Positions 53,135-60,338 of a stretch of DNA of 64,000 bases are shown here, one piece after another. The notes under the pieces were generated by a model, which ran no database searches, was not told the origin of the DNA, and saw only the letters and a program-made list of their open reading frames with translations. The position numbers and the translations under genes were made by a program. Every line of letters starts with the position of its first letter. The stretch's first letter is position 1. The DNA lies in the NCBI GenBank assembly GCA_963821235.1, contig CAWGCS010000001.1:1488001-1552000 (forward strand). Direction: 5' to 3'. This DNA is from CTSoil-043 sp963821235 (GTDB lineage: Bacteria; Chloroflexota; Limnocylindria; Limnocylindrales; CSP1-4).

Positions 53135-54283
53135 ATGCCCGACCCGCGGATCCGACGCATCTACACCCGCGCATCCCGGCACGCGCGCCCGCCGGTCGAG
53201 CCGGAACCCGTCCCCGAGCCGGGACCCGTCCCCGAGCCCGAGCCCGAGCCGGAACCCGTCCCCGAGCCCGAGCCCGTCCCCGAGCCCGTCCCCGAGCCGG
53301 AGCCCGTCCCCGAGCCGGAGCCGGAGGCCGTCCCCGAGCCCGTCCCCGAGCCGGAGCCGGAGGCCGTCCCCGAGCCCGTCCCCGAGCCGGAGCCGGAGGC
53401 CGTCGCTGCCATCCTTCCGCCCGCCGCCGTCCCGCCCGAGGCCGAGGCGTCCGCCGACGACCACCTGGCGGCGGCCGACGCCGAATCCGCCGAGGCCGAA
53501 GCCGTCGCCCTCGCGGCGGTCGACGTCGCCGATGACGGGTCGTCCGTCGCGACGCCGGAGGTCGAGGCCGAGGCGGCTGCGCCCGAGGGCGCCGAGGAGG
53601 GCTCGGCCCCCGCCGACGCTGTCGGCTGGTTCCGCGAGACCCCGCTCGAGGAAGGTCCCAGCGAGGAGGCAGAGGAGCCGCCGAGCGAGGCCACCGAGCC
53701 GGCTGTTGCCGTCCCGGTGGTGGAAGGGGCCGCGGCGGAGGAGGAGCACGCGCCCGATGAGCCCCTCGACGCCGACGACGTCGTCGCGCGCGTCCGTGAC
53801 CGTCCGATCGTCTACCCATTCGAGGAGCCGGCGCCGCCACCCCGCCGGAGCCGTGCCCGCAGCATCCTGCTGGGTCTGCTTACGATCGTCGCCGTCGCCG
53901 TCGTCGGGTTCGTGGCCGGCCTCATGCTGCCCGTGGTCTTCCCGGGGCCGGGCATCGGCACCGCCAGCCCGTCGCCGGGCGCCACCGCCTCGGCCGCGCC
54001 GACGACAGCGCCCTCGTCCGGCGTCCCGACGGCGACGCCGGCGGCAACCGCCACGATCGCCGCTTCCGCCGCGCCGACGGCCGCTGTGACGACCCGGCCC
54101 ACGCCCACCGTCTACGTCGTGAAGGCCGGGGACAACCTGGCGCGCATCGCCCGGCGCTTCGGCGTCACCGTGGAGGCGATCCAGGTTGCCAACAGCATCG
54201 CCAACCCGAACCTCATCCACGTCGGCCAGAAGCTGGTCATCCCGCCGCCGGCCGCTTCACCGGCGCCTTCGCCGACGCCCTAG
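53135..54283 (+). CDS. LysM membrane protein with acidic PEP-repeat N-terminus
   Basis: The protein has 382 residues. The first 90 residues are Pro-Glu-Pro/Val-Pro-Glu repeats, followed by an acidic Ala/Glu region to about 225. A transmembrane helix (ILLGLLTIVAVAVVGFVAGL) lies near 247-268. A Thr/Ala/Pro linker and a C-terminal LysM domain (about 327-372: YVVKAGDNLARIARRFGV, HVGQKLVIP) follow. Predicted topology puts the repeats in the cytoplasm and LysM on the cell wall side. Its layout, disordered N-terminus, one helix and carbohydrate-type domain, mirrors that of the zinc-ribbon proteins flanking the injection system. Confidence 0.85.
   Translation: MPDPRIRRIYTRASRHARPPVEPEPVPEPGPVPEPEPEPEPVPEPEPVPEPVPEPEPVPEPEPEAVPEPVPEPEPEAVPEPVPEPEPEAVAAILPPAAVPPEAEASADDHLAAADAESAEAEAVALAAVDVADDGSSVATPEVEAEAAAPEGAEEGSAPADAVGWFRETPLEEGPSEEAEEPPSEATEPAVAVPVVEGAAAEEEHAPDEPLDADDVVARVRDRPIVYPFEEPAPPPRRSRARSILLGLLTIVAVAVVGFVAGLMLPVVFPGPGIGTASPSPGATASAAPTTAPSSGVPTATPAATATIAASAAPTAAVTTRPTPTVYVVKAGDNLARIARRFGVTVEAIQVANSIANPNLIHVGQKLVIPPPAASPAPSPTP
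53190..53402 (+). repeat. Coding tandem repeat, 36-bp unit (PEPVPEP...)
   Basis: Three near-identical 36-bp units, each coding for 12 residues rich in PEP, follow shorter PEPEPVPEP units. Period and identity mark recent slippage. It encodes the acidic tail of the LysM protein. Confidence 0.8.
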
Positions 54284-54346
54284 ACGCGTCCGCGCGGGGC
54301 CCTGGAACCGCGCCGAGACCCGGCCCCGTCGGGCATCGCCCTCGGC

Positions 54347-55273
54347 CTACGGTCGCTCCAGGCCGTGCGCCTCCAGGAAGACGTCGTCTCGCAGGACCAC
54401 GGTCGTCGGCCCGTCGCCGACCACCCGCCCGTCGTCCATCACCACGATCCGCGGGAAGACCTCCGCCACCAGGCGCATGTCGTGGGTCGAGACGAGCATC
54501 GTCTGGTGGAGCGACCGCAGCAGCGCGATCAGCTCGCGGCGTCCGCGGGGGTCGAGGCCTGCCGACGGCTCGTCGAAGACGAGGACGGAGGGATCCATCG
54601 AGAGGACCGTGGCCAGCGCGACGCGCTTGCGCTGGCCCAGGGAAAGGCGGTGGGGGAGGCGGCGCTCGAAGCCGGACATCCCCACGGCGGCCAGGGCTCG
54701 CTCGACCCGCTCGTGGATCTCCGCCTCGGGGACTCCCATGTGGAGCGGCCCGAAGGCCACGTCCTCGAAGACAGTCGGGCTGAAGAGCTGGTCGTCGGGG
54801 TCCTGGAAGACGAGGCCGACCTCCGCCCGGATCCGCCGGACGCTGCGGCGGTCGACGAGCGTGCCACCGATGCGGACGGACCCGTGGGTCGGCAGGTTGA
54901 TTCCGTTGAGGTGCAGCATCAGGGTGCTCTTGCCGGCCCCGTTCGGGCCGACGAGAGCGACCTTCTCGCCGCGCGCGATCCGCAGCTGGACCCCGTGCAG
55001 GGCCTCGAAGCCGTCCGGGTAGGTGAAGTGGAGGTGCTCCACGTCGATCCACCGGCTGGCCGCCTCCTCGTCGATCGCCGCCTCCGCGGCGACCTCCGCC
55101 CGGCCCGTCGACCCGTCGACCGGCTCGACGTGCCGGTCGTCGAGTGCGTGGACGTGGGCGTGGACGTGGGCGTGGGCAGCGGCGTCGCCGTGATCGTGCT
55201 CGTGGCTATGGGGATGGGCGTGCGGGTCGGCCGCGTCGGGCGATGGCGTCGTCACCGGCGTCCTCTCGGTCAT
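54347..55273 (-). CDS. Energy-coupling (CbiO/NikO-like) ATPase with His-rich N-terminus
   Basis: The 308-residue ECF-type ATPase has Walker A GPNGAGKST, Q-loop LVFQDPDDQLFSPTVFEDVAFGP (typical of CbiO/EcfA), signature RLSLGQRKRVALA and Walker B VLVFDEPSAGLDP. The first 45 residues hold at least fourteen histidines (HAHPHSHEHDHG and similar), a metal-binding tail not normal in CbiO. This points to nickel or cobalt as substrate. It is the last gene of a four-gene - strand operon, overlapping the permease stop by four bases. Confidence 0.9.
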   Translation of the reverse strand: MTERTPVTTPSPDAADPHAHPHSHEHDHGDAAAHAHVHAHVHALDDRHVEPVDGSTGRAEVAAEAAIDEEAASRWIDVEHLHFTYPDGFEALHGVQLRIARGEKVALVGPNGAGKSTLMLHLNGINLPTHGSVRIGGTLVDRRSVRRIRAEVGLVFQDPDDQLFSPTVFEDVAFGPLHMGVPEAEIHERVERALAAVGMSGFERRLPHRLSLGQRKRVALATVLSMDPSVLVFDEPSAGLDPRGRRELIALLRSLHQTMLVSTHDMRLVAEVFPRIVVMDDGRVVGDGPTTVVLRDDVFLEAHGLERP

Positions 55274-56097
55274 GGCCGGGGGAGGACGAGGTGGCCGGCA
55301 ATCGCGAAGGCCAGGATGGCGGTGGCCAGCAGGACGAAGGCCGCCCATTCGGCCGGGTGGACCGGGCGGCCCCGCATGGTCCGGAACTCGCCGTCGAAGC
55401 CGCGTGCCTGCATGGCGGCGTAGATGCGCTCGCTGCGTTCGTACGACCGCAGGAAGAGCGTCCCGACCATCCCGCCCACCACCCCGGCCCGCCAGCGGAG
55501 CCTTCCACCACCGCGGCCCTCGACCACGGCAGAGCGACTGAGCCGGGCGCGGTTCAGGCGGGTCGCTTCGCCGGACAGGACCGCCAGGTAGCGGTACATG
55601 AAGCCGATGATCGCGACGAGGAGGCGCGGCACCCGGAGGCGCCGGAGCGCCTCGACCAGGTCCGGGAAGGGGGTGGTGAACGAGAGCAGGAGGGCGGCCT
55701 GGACGCTCACCCAGCTCTTGAGGGCGATCGTTGCAAACTCCTGGAGCCCCTGGCCGCTGGCCGTCAGGGCCAGGGGGCCGACCACGAGCGTCCCCAGCGG
55801 GTCGTCGGGTCGCGTGAAGACGAGGGGCAGGGCGGCCAACACGAACGGCAGGGCGAAGAAGGCGGAGCGGGTGAGCCGGAGCGGGCCGAGCCGGGCGAGC
55901 GCCGAGAGCAGGGCCAGACCCAGCCAGGCGACGCCGAGGGCGGCGAACGCGCCGGTGGGCAGCAGGCTGATGGCGACGATCAGCCCGACGGTCAGGACGA
56001 ACTTCGGCCGCGGATCGAGATGATGAACCGGGCTGTCGCGAGCGAGGTAGCGGTCGAGGTCCAGGTCAGGTCGCCCCGTTCTTCCGTCGCCGGGCAA
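55270..56097 (-). CDS. ECF transporter membrane component CbiQ/NikQ-like
   Basis: The 275-residue protein begins LDRYLARDSPVHHLDPRPKFVLT and has the CbiQ features, several membrane helices and the coupling-helix segments RALRRLRVPRLL and AAMQARGF. It energises the CbiM-type substrate subunit. The start is a TTG at 56097, which overlaps the PDGLE gene; no ATG or GTG would keep the conserved N-terminus. It overlaps the ATPase gene downstream by four bases. Confidence 0.88.
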   Translation of the reverse strand: MPGDGRTGRPDLDLDRYLARDSPVHHLDPRPKFVLTVGLIVAISLLPTGAFAALGVAWLGLALLSALARLGPLRLTRSAFFALPFVLAALPLVFTRPDDPLGTLVVGPLALTASGQGLQEFATIALKSWVSVQAALLLSFTTPFPDLVEALRRLRVPRLLVAIIGFMYRYLAVLSGEATRLNRARLSRSAVVEGRGGGRLRWRAGVVGGMVGTLFLRSYERSERIYAAMQARGFDGEFRTMRGRPVHPAEWAAFVLLATAILAFAIAGHLVLPRP

Positions 56098-56434
56098 GGA
56101 GCCGGCCCAGCAGGAGCACCAGCCCGAAGACGATGGCGATCCCGACGAGGCCCGCCACCACCGTGGCGACCGTCCCTTCCAGGCCCGGGAAGGCGTAGTC
56201 GGGGAGCACCTGGAACCCGGGCTTCGCGGCAGCCGTCTGGAAGCCCTCCTGGATCGCCACGGAGTCGAGGCCGTCGGGATCGCTCGAGGCGAAGGCGGCC
56301 GCGAGGATGACGATCAGGCCGGCGATCCCCAGCCCGGCGATCCACCAGGCTCGCGACAGGCGCCACGTCCTAGGCGCGGCGGAGCTGCCAACCGGGCCCG
56401 GAGCGGGCAGCGGGGTGGAGGAGTGCTCGTCCAT
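56066..56434 (-). CDS. PDGLE-domain protein (CbiN/NikN-like small subunit)
   Basis: The 122-residue protein has an N-terminal transmembrane helix (WWIAGLGIAGLIVILAAAFA), then the diagnostic SSDPDGLDSVA motif, a loop with DYAFPGLEG and a second helix (VAGLVGIAIVFGLVLLL). PDGLE proteins replace CbiN in nickel/cobalt ECF systems and couple CbiM to the ATPase. It lies 15 bases after CbiM. Confidence 0.92.
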   Translation of the reverse strand: MDEHSSTPLPAPGPVGSSAAPRTWRLSRAWWIAGLGIAGLIVILAAAFASSDPDGLDSVAIQEGFQTAAAKPGFQVLPDYAFPGLEGTVATVVAGLVGIAIVFGLVLLLGRLLARRRKNGAT

Positions 56435-56449
56435 CGTGCTCGCCTCCGC

Positions 56450-57103
56450 TCAGGCCGCCGCCGGACGCGAGCGACGCAGGTCCAGCAGGTCCGGCCGGCT
56501 GACCCGCACGAAGGCGAGGGCGGCCATCGTCACGAGGGCCTCGCCGATGCCGATCAGCACGTGCAGCCCGACCATGGCGGCCAGGGCGACCGGCAGCGAC
56601 GTGGTGCCGGAGAGACCGAGCTCGACGGCCATCGCCGCCGCGCCGGCCACCACGGAGAGCCAGGCGGCGATGCCGGCGGCCGGGATCCGGGCCCGCTCCT
56701 CGCCACCGAGCAACCGTGCAAGAGCCCGGTAGGCGGCGTACCCGCCGAGCGTCCCGACGATCCCCATGTTGAAGATGTTGGCCCCCATCGCCACGAGCCC
56801 GCCGTCCTGGAAGACGAGGGCCTGCACCGCGATCACGGCGGCCATCACGAGCGTGCCGGCCCAGGGTCCGAGGAGGACGGCCGCGAGGGCCCCGCCCAGG
56901 AGATGGCCGGAGGTCCCGCCGACGACCTGGAAGTTGAACATCTGGGCGGCGAAGATGAAGGCGGCCGTGACGCCCATCAGGGGGATCGCCCGCTCGTCGA
57001 ACGTCTCGTTCGTCTTGCGGACGGCCACCGCGATCGCGGCGATCGTGGCAGCCCACAGGAGGGCCGCGATCGGCACGGAGAGGAACCCGTCCGGAGCGTG
57101 CAT
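56450..57103 (-). CDS. CbiM/NikM-like metal-binding substrate component of ECF importer
   Basis: The 217-residue protein begins MHAPDGFLSVPIA. In this family the N-terminal Met-His2 pair is the metal ligand, so I choose the ATG at 57103. A GTG at 57157 with a strong AAGGGGGG site would add 18 residues and hide that ligand. This conflict is worth noting. The family segments AAQMFNFQVVGGTSGHLLGGALAAVLLGPW (with a conserved His) and MGANIFNMGIVG are present. It selects Ni(II) or Co(II). First gene of the operon. Confidence 0.88.
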   Translation of the reverse strand: MHAPDGFLSVPIAALLWAATIAAIAVAVRKTNETFDERAIPLMGVTAAFIFAAQMFNFQVVGGTSGHLLGGALAAVLLGPWAGTLVMAAVIAVQALVFQDGGLVAMGANIFNMGIVGTLGGYAAYRALARLLGGEERARIPAAGIAAWLSVVAGAAAMAVELGLSGTTSLPVALAAMVGLHVLIGIGEALVTMAALAFVRVSRPDLLDLRRSRPAAA

Positions 57104-57210
57104 CTGGAGCGCTCCACGGGCGGCCTCGGCGGCGGCGCTGACGATCGATCCGAGCACGGGTTGACCCCCCTTGGTGACGAGCCGGCCGCCCCGCGGCACC
57201 GGCCGGGTCG

Positions 57211-57248
57211 ATTGTACGGGGCCCGCCCATCTTCTGCAACGTGTTGCA
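57211..57248 (-). promoter_or_regulatory. cbiM promoter overlapped by a TGCAAC-GT-GTTGCA palindrome (Fur-family box)
   Basis: On the - strand TTGCAG (57239-57234) and TACAAT (57216-57211) form a -35/-10 pair with a 17-base spacer. The perfect 14-bp palindrome TGCAACGTGTTGCA at 57235-57248 covers the -35. The TTGCAA-type arms resemble Nur boxes of actinobacterial nickel regulators. Metal-loaded repressor bound here would shut the importer, and it stands about 30 bases before the divergent Fur-type promoter. Confidence 0.65.
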
Positions 57249-57276
57249 ATAGCGACCGCGGCGGGCGCCTCCGGCC

Positions 57277-57282
57277 TATACT
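57277..57282 (+). promoter_or_regulatory. -10 box (TATACT) of the Fur-family gene, leaderless
   Basis: TATACT ends 7 bases before the GTG at 57290. The nickel-box palindrome lies about 29 bases further upstream, near where a -35 would be. Confidence 0.5.
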
Positions 57283-57289
57283 CCGTGCC

Positions 57290-57766
57290 GTGACAGCATC
57301 CGGATTGCCACCCGCCCGGCCACCGGCGCCGGTCCGCGACGAGCGGCAGGCCTGGGAGAGCGTGCGACAGCGCCTCCGCGACCGGGGCCTGCGCTGGACG
57401 CCCCAGCGGCGGGCGCTCGTCGCCATCCTGTCGGAGACCCGGGGCCACGTCACGGGCGCGGAGCTGGTGGAGCGCTGCCGGCGGCGGGACCCCTCCACGA
57501 TCCCCTCGACCGTCTACCGCACCCTCGACGTCCTCGAGGAGCTGGGGATCGTCCGCCACGGCCACGGCCCCGGCGGGCGCGAGGAGTACCACGTCTTCCC
57601 GGGCGCCGAGCACGGGCACCTGCACTGCCAGGCCTGCGGCGGGAGCTGGGAGATCAGCTCTGAGGAGGCGTCGTCGATCGTGGCCTCGCTCGACGCGGAG
57701 CGAGGGTTCGACGTGGACCTCTCCCACGTCACGATCGTGGGCCGCTGCCGCGCCTGTCGCGGCTGA
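57290..57766 (+). CDS. Fur-family metalloregulator (Nur/Zur-like)
   Basis: The 158-residue protein has a winged helix (RDRGLRWTPQRRALVAILSETRGHVTGAELV, then STIPSTVYRTLDVLEELGIV) and the C-terminal metal domain with HVFPGAEHGHLHCQACGG and a second CRAC pair. The two CxxC pairs form the structural zinc site. The sensor site has His residues in HGHLH. Divergent from the nickel/cobalt importer and sharing its operator region, it is the likely repressor of that operon. The start is GTG 57290, supported by the TATACT spacing. Confidence 0.9.
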   Translation: MTASGLPPARPPAPVRDERQAWESVRQRLRDRGLRWTPQRRALVAILSETRGHVTGAELVERCRRRDPSTIPSTVYRTLDVLEELGIVRHGHGPGGREEYHVFPGAEHGHLHCQACGGSWEISSEEASSIVASLDAERGFDVDLSHVTIVGRCRACRG

Positions 57767-57846
57767 GCGCGCAAGGCCCGGCGCAGCGCCCGCCGGCCGG
57801 CGCCCAAGGCCCGGCGCTCCGTCGCCTCGGCGCGGCCTCCGGGCGG

Positions 57847-58629
57847 TCAACCCTCCGGGGTCGGGACGCCCAGGATGTTGAAGCCGCCGTCGACGTAGAC
57901 GACCTCGCCGGTGACCTGCCGCGAAAGGTCGCTGGCCAGCCAGACGGCCGTCCCGGCGACGTCCTCGATCGTGATGTTGGAGCGCAGGGGCGCCACGTCC
58001 CGGTACGCGCCGTACATCGTCTTGAAGCCGGCGATCCCCTGGGCCGCCAGCGTCCTGATCGGCCCGGCGGAGATCGCATTGACGCGGACGCCGGACGGCC
58101 CGAGGTCGGCGGCCAGGTAGCGGACGCAGGCCTCCAGGGCCGCCTTGGCGACGCCCATCACGTTGTAGTGGGCGACGACCTTCTCGGCGCCGTAGTAGCT
58201 CAGGGTGAGGATGCTCGCGCCGGGGCGCAGGTGCGGACGCGCCTCCCGGGCAAGGGCCACCAGCGAGTAGACGGAGACGTCGAGGGCGAGGGCGAAGCCC
58301 TCCCGCGACGTGTCGACGAAGGCGCGGTCGAGGTCCTCGCGGTTGGCGAAGGCGAGGGCATGGACGAGGATGTCGAGGCCCCCGACCTCAGCCCCCCAAC
58401 GGTCGAAGACAACCCGCACCTGCGCGTCGTCGCGGACGTCGCAGGGCTCCACGAAGGCGCTGCCGATGCTCGCCGCGAGCGGTCGCACGCGCTTCTCCAG
58501 GAGGCTCTCGACGGAGCTGAAGCCGACCGTCGCCCCCTGCTCGTGCAGGGCCCGGGCGATCCCCCAGGCGATCGAGTGATCATTCGCCACGCCGAAGACC
58601 AGCGCGGTCTTCCCGTCGAGCAGCCCCAT
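57847..58629 (-). CDS. fabI: Enoyl-[acyl-carrier-protein] reductase FabI
   Basis: The 260-residue SDR-type enzyme has the FabI features: GLLDGKTALVFGVANDHSIAWGIARAL at the NADH-binding start, DVRDDAQV, the catalytic Y-x6-K in AHYNVMGVAKAALE, and the C-terminal AISAGPIRTLAAQGIAGF with VDGGFNILG. It catalyses the last reduction of the fatty acid elongation cycle. GGGAGGGAGG stands before the ATG at 58629. The gene stands alone, not in a fatty-acid operon. Confidence 0.95.
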   Translation of the reverse strand: MGLLDGKTALVFGVANDHSIAWGIARALHEQGATVGFSSVESLLEKRVRPLAASIGSAFVEPCDVRDDAQVRVVFDRWGAEVGGLDILVHALAFANREDLDRAFVDTSREGFALALDVSVYSLVALAREARPHLRPGASILTLSYYGAEKVVAHYNVMGVAKAALEACVRYLAADLGPSGVRVNAISAGPIRTLAAQGIAGFKTMYGAYRDVAPLRSNITIEDVAGTAVWLASDLSRQVTGEVVYVDGGFNILGVPTPEG

Positions 58630-58780
58630 GCCGATGCCTCCCTCCCGCCTGCCTCTGCGCCGTCGCCCAGCGAATGCTAGCGGCCGCACCGGCCGTCAGC
58701 AGCGGTCGAGCCGGCCGGTCGCGGACGTGGGAGACTTCGGTGGACGCCGTCCGAGGGCGATCCACCGATCCGGAGCCCGC

Positions 58781-59311
58781 ATGCCTGTCACCCGCCCGTC
58801 GACCGACCCTCGTCGCGGCCTCGGCCGTCGCCGGCTCGGCGCCGTCCTCCTCGCAACCGGGTTCCTGGCGGCGTGCTCCGGCGGCGGCCGCGACCCCTCG
58901 CCGGCGCCGAGCGACGGATCGGCCGCCGCCTGCGGGGCCGGCCTCCTTCCCGGGCCGCCGCCGCCATGGACGGCGACCGCGAAGCCCCCCGACCTGGCCT
59001 ACGCGGTCGGCTCGGCGCAGCAGATCGTGGCCGTTCCCTTCGTGACCCTCCGGGCTCCGTCGAGCGACGGTATCGCCAACAAGGTCCTGTGGGTCTCCCG
59101 CGTAGCGCGCCGGGGCGCCGGACTCCGGATCACCGCCCATCCGACGGGCGCCGACGCGCCGGTCGTCATGCTCGAGCTGCCGGCGAGCGCCGGACCCGGC
59201 GAGATCTACCCGTCGATCGTGGACGTGCCCATCCCGGGCTGCTGGAGCTTCGAGCTCCGGTGGGGCGCCAACGTGGACACCGTCGTGCTCGCCTTCCTGC
59301 CCGGTGGGTGA
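58781..59311 (+). CDS. Putative lipoprotein of unknown function
   Basis: The 176-residue protein has a Arg-rich start and a hydrophobic run ending LATGFLAACSGGG, a lipobox. The rest is a single beta-rich domain ending in CWSFELRWGANVDTVVLAFLPGG, similar to small exported sandwich domains. It overlaps the HAD gene by eight bases. Confidence 0.75.
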   Translation: MPVTRPSTDPRRGLGRRRLGAVLLATGFLAACSGGGRDPSPAPSDGSAAACGAGLLPGPPPPWTATAKPPDLAYAVGSAQQIVAVPFVTLRAPSSDGIANKVLWVSRVARRGAGLRITAHPTGADAPVVMLELPASAGPGEIYPSIVDVPIPGCWSFELRWGANVDTVVLAFLPGG

Positions 59312-60251
59312 TCGGGCGGCGCGACGCGGGGAGGCCGCGCCCTCGCTCCCTGATGCGTCCGATCCGGGTGGCGCACCGACGCTGGCCGCGCCCGACGATC
59401 CGGCGACGTTGGCAGCCGCCCTCGCCGGCGTCCGCGCCCTCGTCCTGGATGCCGATGGCGTCCTCGTGATGCGGGGCCGAGCCCTGCCGGGTGCGCCGGA
59501 GGCGCTCGCGGCGCTCCACGCACGTGGCACCCCGTACTGCGTGGCGACGAACCTGTCGGCCGTTCACCGCGACACCATCGCAACACGGTTCGCCGCCGTC
59601 GGCCTGCCGGTGCCGCCGGGACGGATCGTCACCGCGCTGAGCGCGACGGTCGATCACGTTCGCGGGACGTATCCCGGTCGCCCGGTCTTCGTCCTGACTC
59701 GGCCCGACGGGTTGCGCGAGTTCGGCGACCAGCCGCTCCTCTCCGCGGAGCAGGCCGACGCGGAGGGGGCCAGGGCCGCGGCCGTGATCCTCGGCGACGG
59801 TGCGGGCGACCTAAGCTACGCCAACATGGACCGGGCGTTCCGGCTGATCCGGCGGGGCGCCGAGCTCATCGCGATGCACCGCAACCCGTGGTGGTATACA
59901 GACCGCGGCGAGACCATCGACACGGGCGCCTTCGTGGCCGCCCTGGAGTACGCCACGGGCCGGCGCTCCACGCTGACCGGCAAGCCCGGTCCCCTGATGT
60001 TCCGATCGGCGTTCCTCGCCCTCTCCCGCGAGGTCGCCGCGGCGGGCGGCCGGCGTCTCCTCCGCGACGAGGTGGCCATGGTGGGCGACCATCCCGCCCA
60101 GGACATCGCCGGGGCGCGCCGAGCCGGCCTCCGCGGGATCCTCGTGCTGTCCGGCCGGACGACCCCGGAGGAGGTGGCGGGCCTGCGCGGCTCGGCCGTC
60201 CCCCACGCGGTGGCGGAGAGCCTGGGCGACGTCGTGGCCGCGCTAGACTGA
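59304..60251 (+). CDS. HAD-superfamily (NagD-like, class IIA) phosphatase
   Basis: The 315-residue protein has motif I VLDADGVLVMRG (nucleophile Asp and +2 Asp), motif II ATNLSAVHRDTI, motif III with TGKPGPLMF and motif IV MVGDHPAQDIAGARRAG. The cap with ADAEGARAAAVILGDG fits class IIA, which acts on sugar or nucleotide phosphates. The GTG at 59304 is the start that overlaps the lipoprotein stop. The first 45 residues are a non-conserved extension. Confidence 0.87.
   Translation: MGDRAARRGEAAPSLPDASDPGGAPTLAAPDDPATLAAALAGVRALVLDADGVLVMRGRALPGAPEALAALHARGTPYCVATNLSAVHRDTIATRFAAVGLPVPPGRIVTALSATVDHVRGTYPGRPVFVLTRPDGLREFGDQPLLSAEQADAEGARAAAVILGDGAGDLSYANMDRAFRLIRRGAELIAMHRNPWWYTDRGETIDTGAFVAALEYATGRRSTLTGKPGPLMFRSAFLALSREVAAAGGRRLLRDEVAMVGDHPAQDIAGARRAGLRGILVLSGRTTPEEVAGLRGSAVPHAVAESLGDVVAALD
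60243..60248 (+). promoter_or_regulatory. Possible -10 box (TAGACT) at the HAD stop codon
   Basis: TAGACT overlaps the TAG stop of the HAD gene and would start a transcript with an 80-base leader for the dehydrogenase at 60339. Weak support only. Confidence 0.25.
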
Positions 60252-60338
60252 CTGTCGGACACCGAACCGCACCTCTTCGGCGCCGGCGCCGCCCCCCGGC
60301 CGCCCGTCGCGCCGCCCGCAGCGAAGCGAGGAGCACCC

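Noticed and set aside
57104..57204. Cobalamin or NiCo riboswitch in the CbiM leader
   Set aside because: The leader is about 100 bases and lacks the conserved B12 box or paired GGxxxGxxG-type segments. The Fur-type box explains control.
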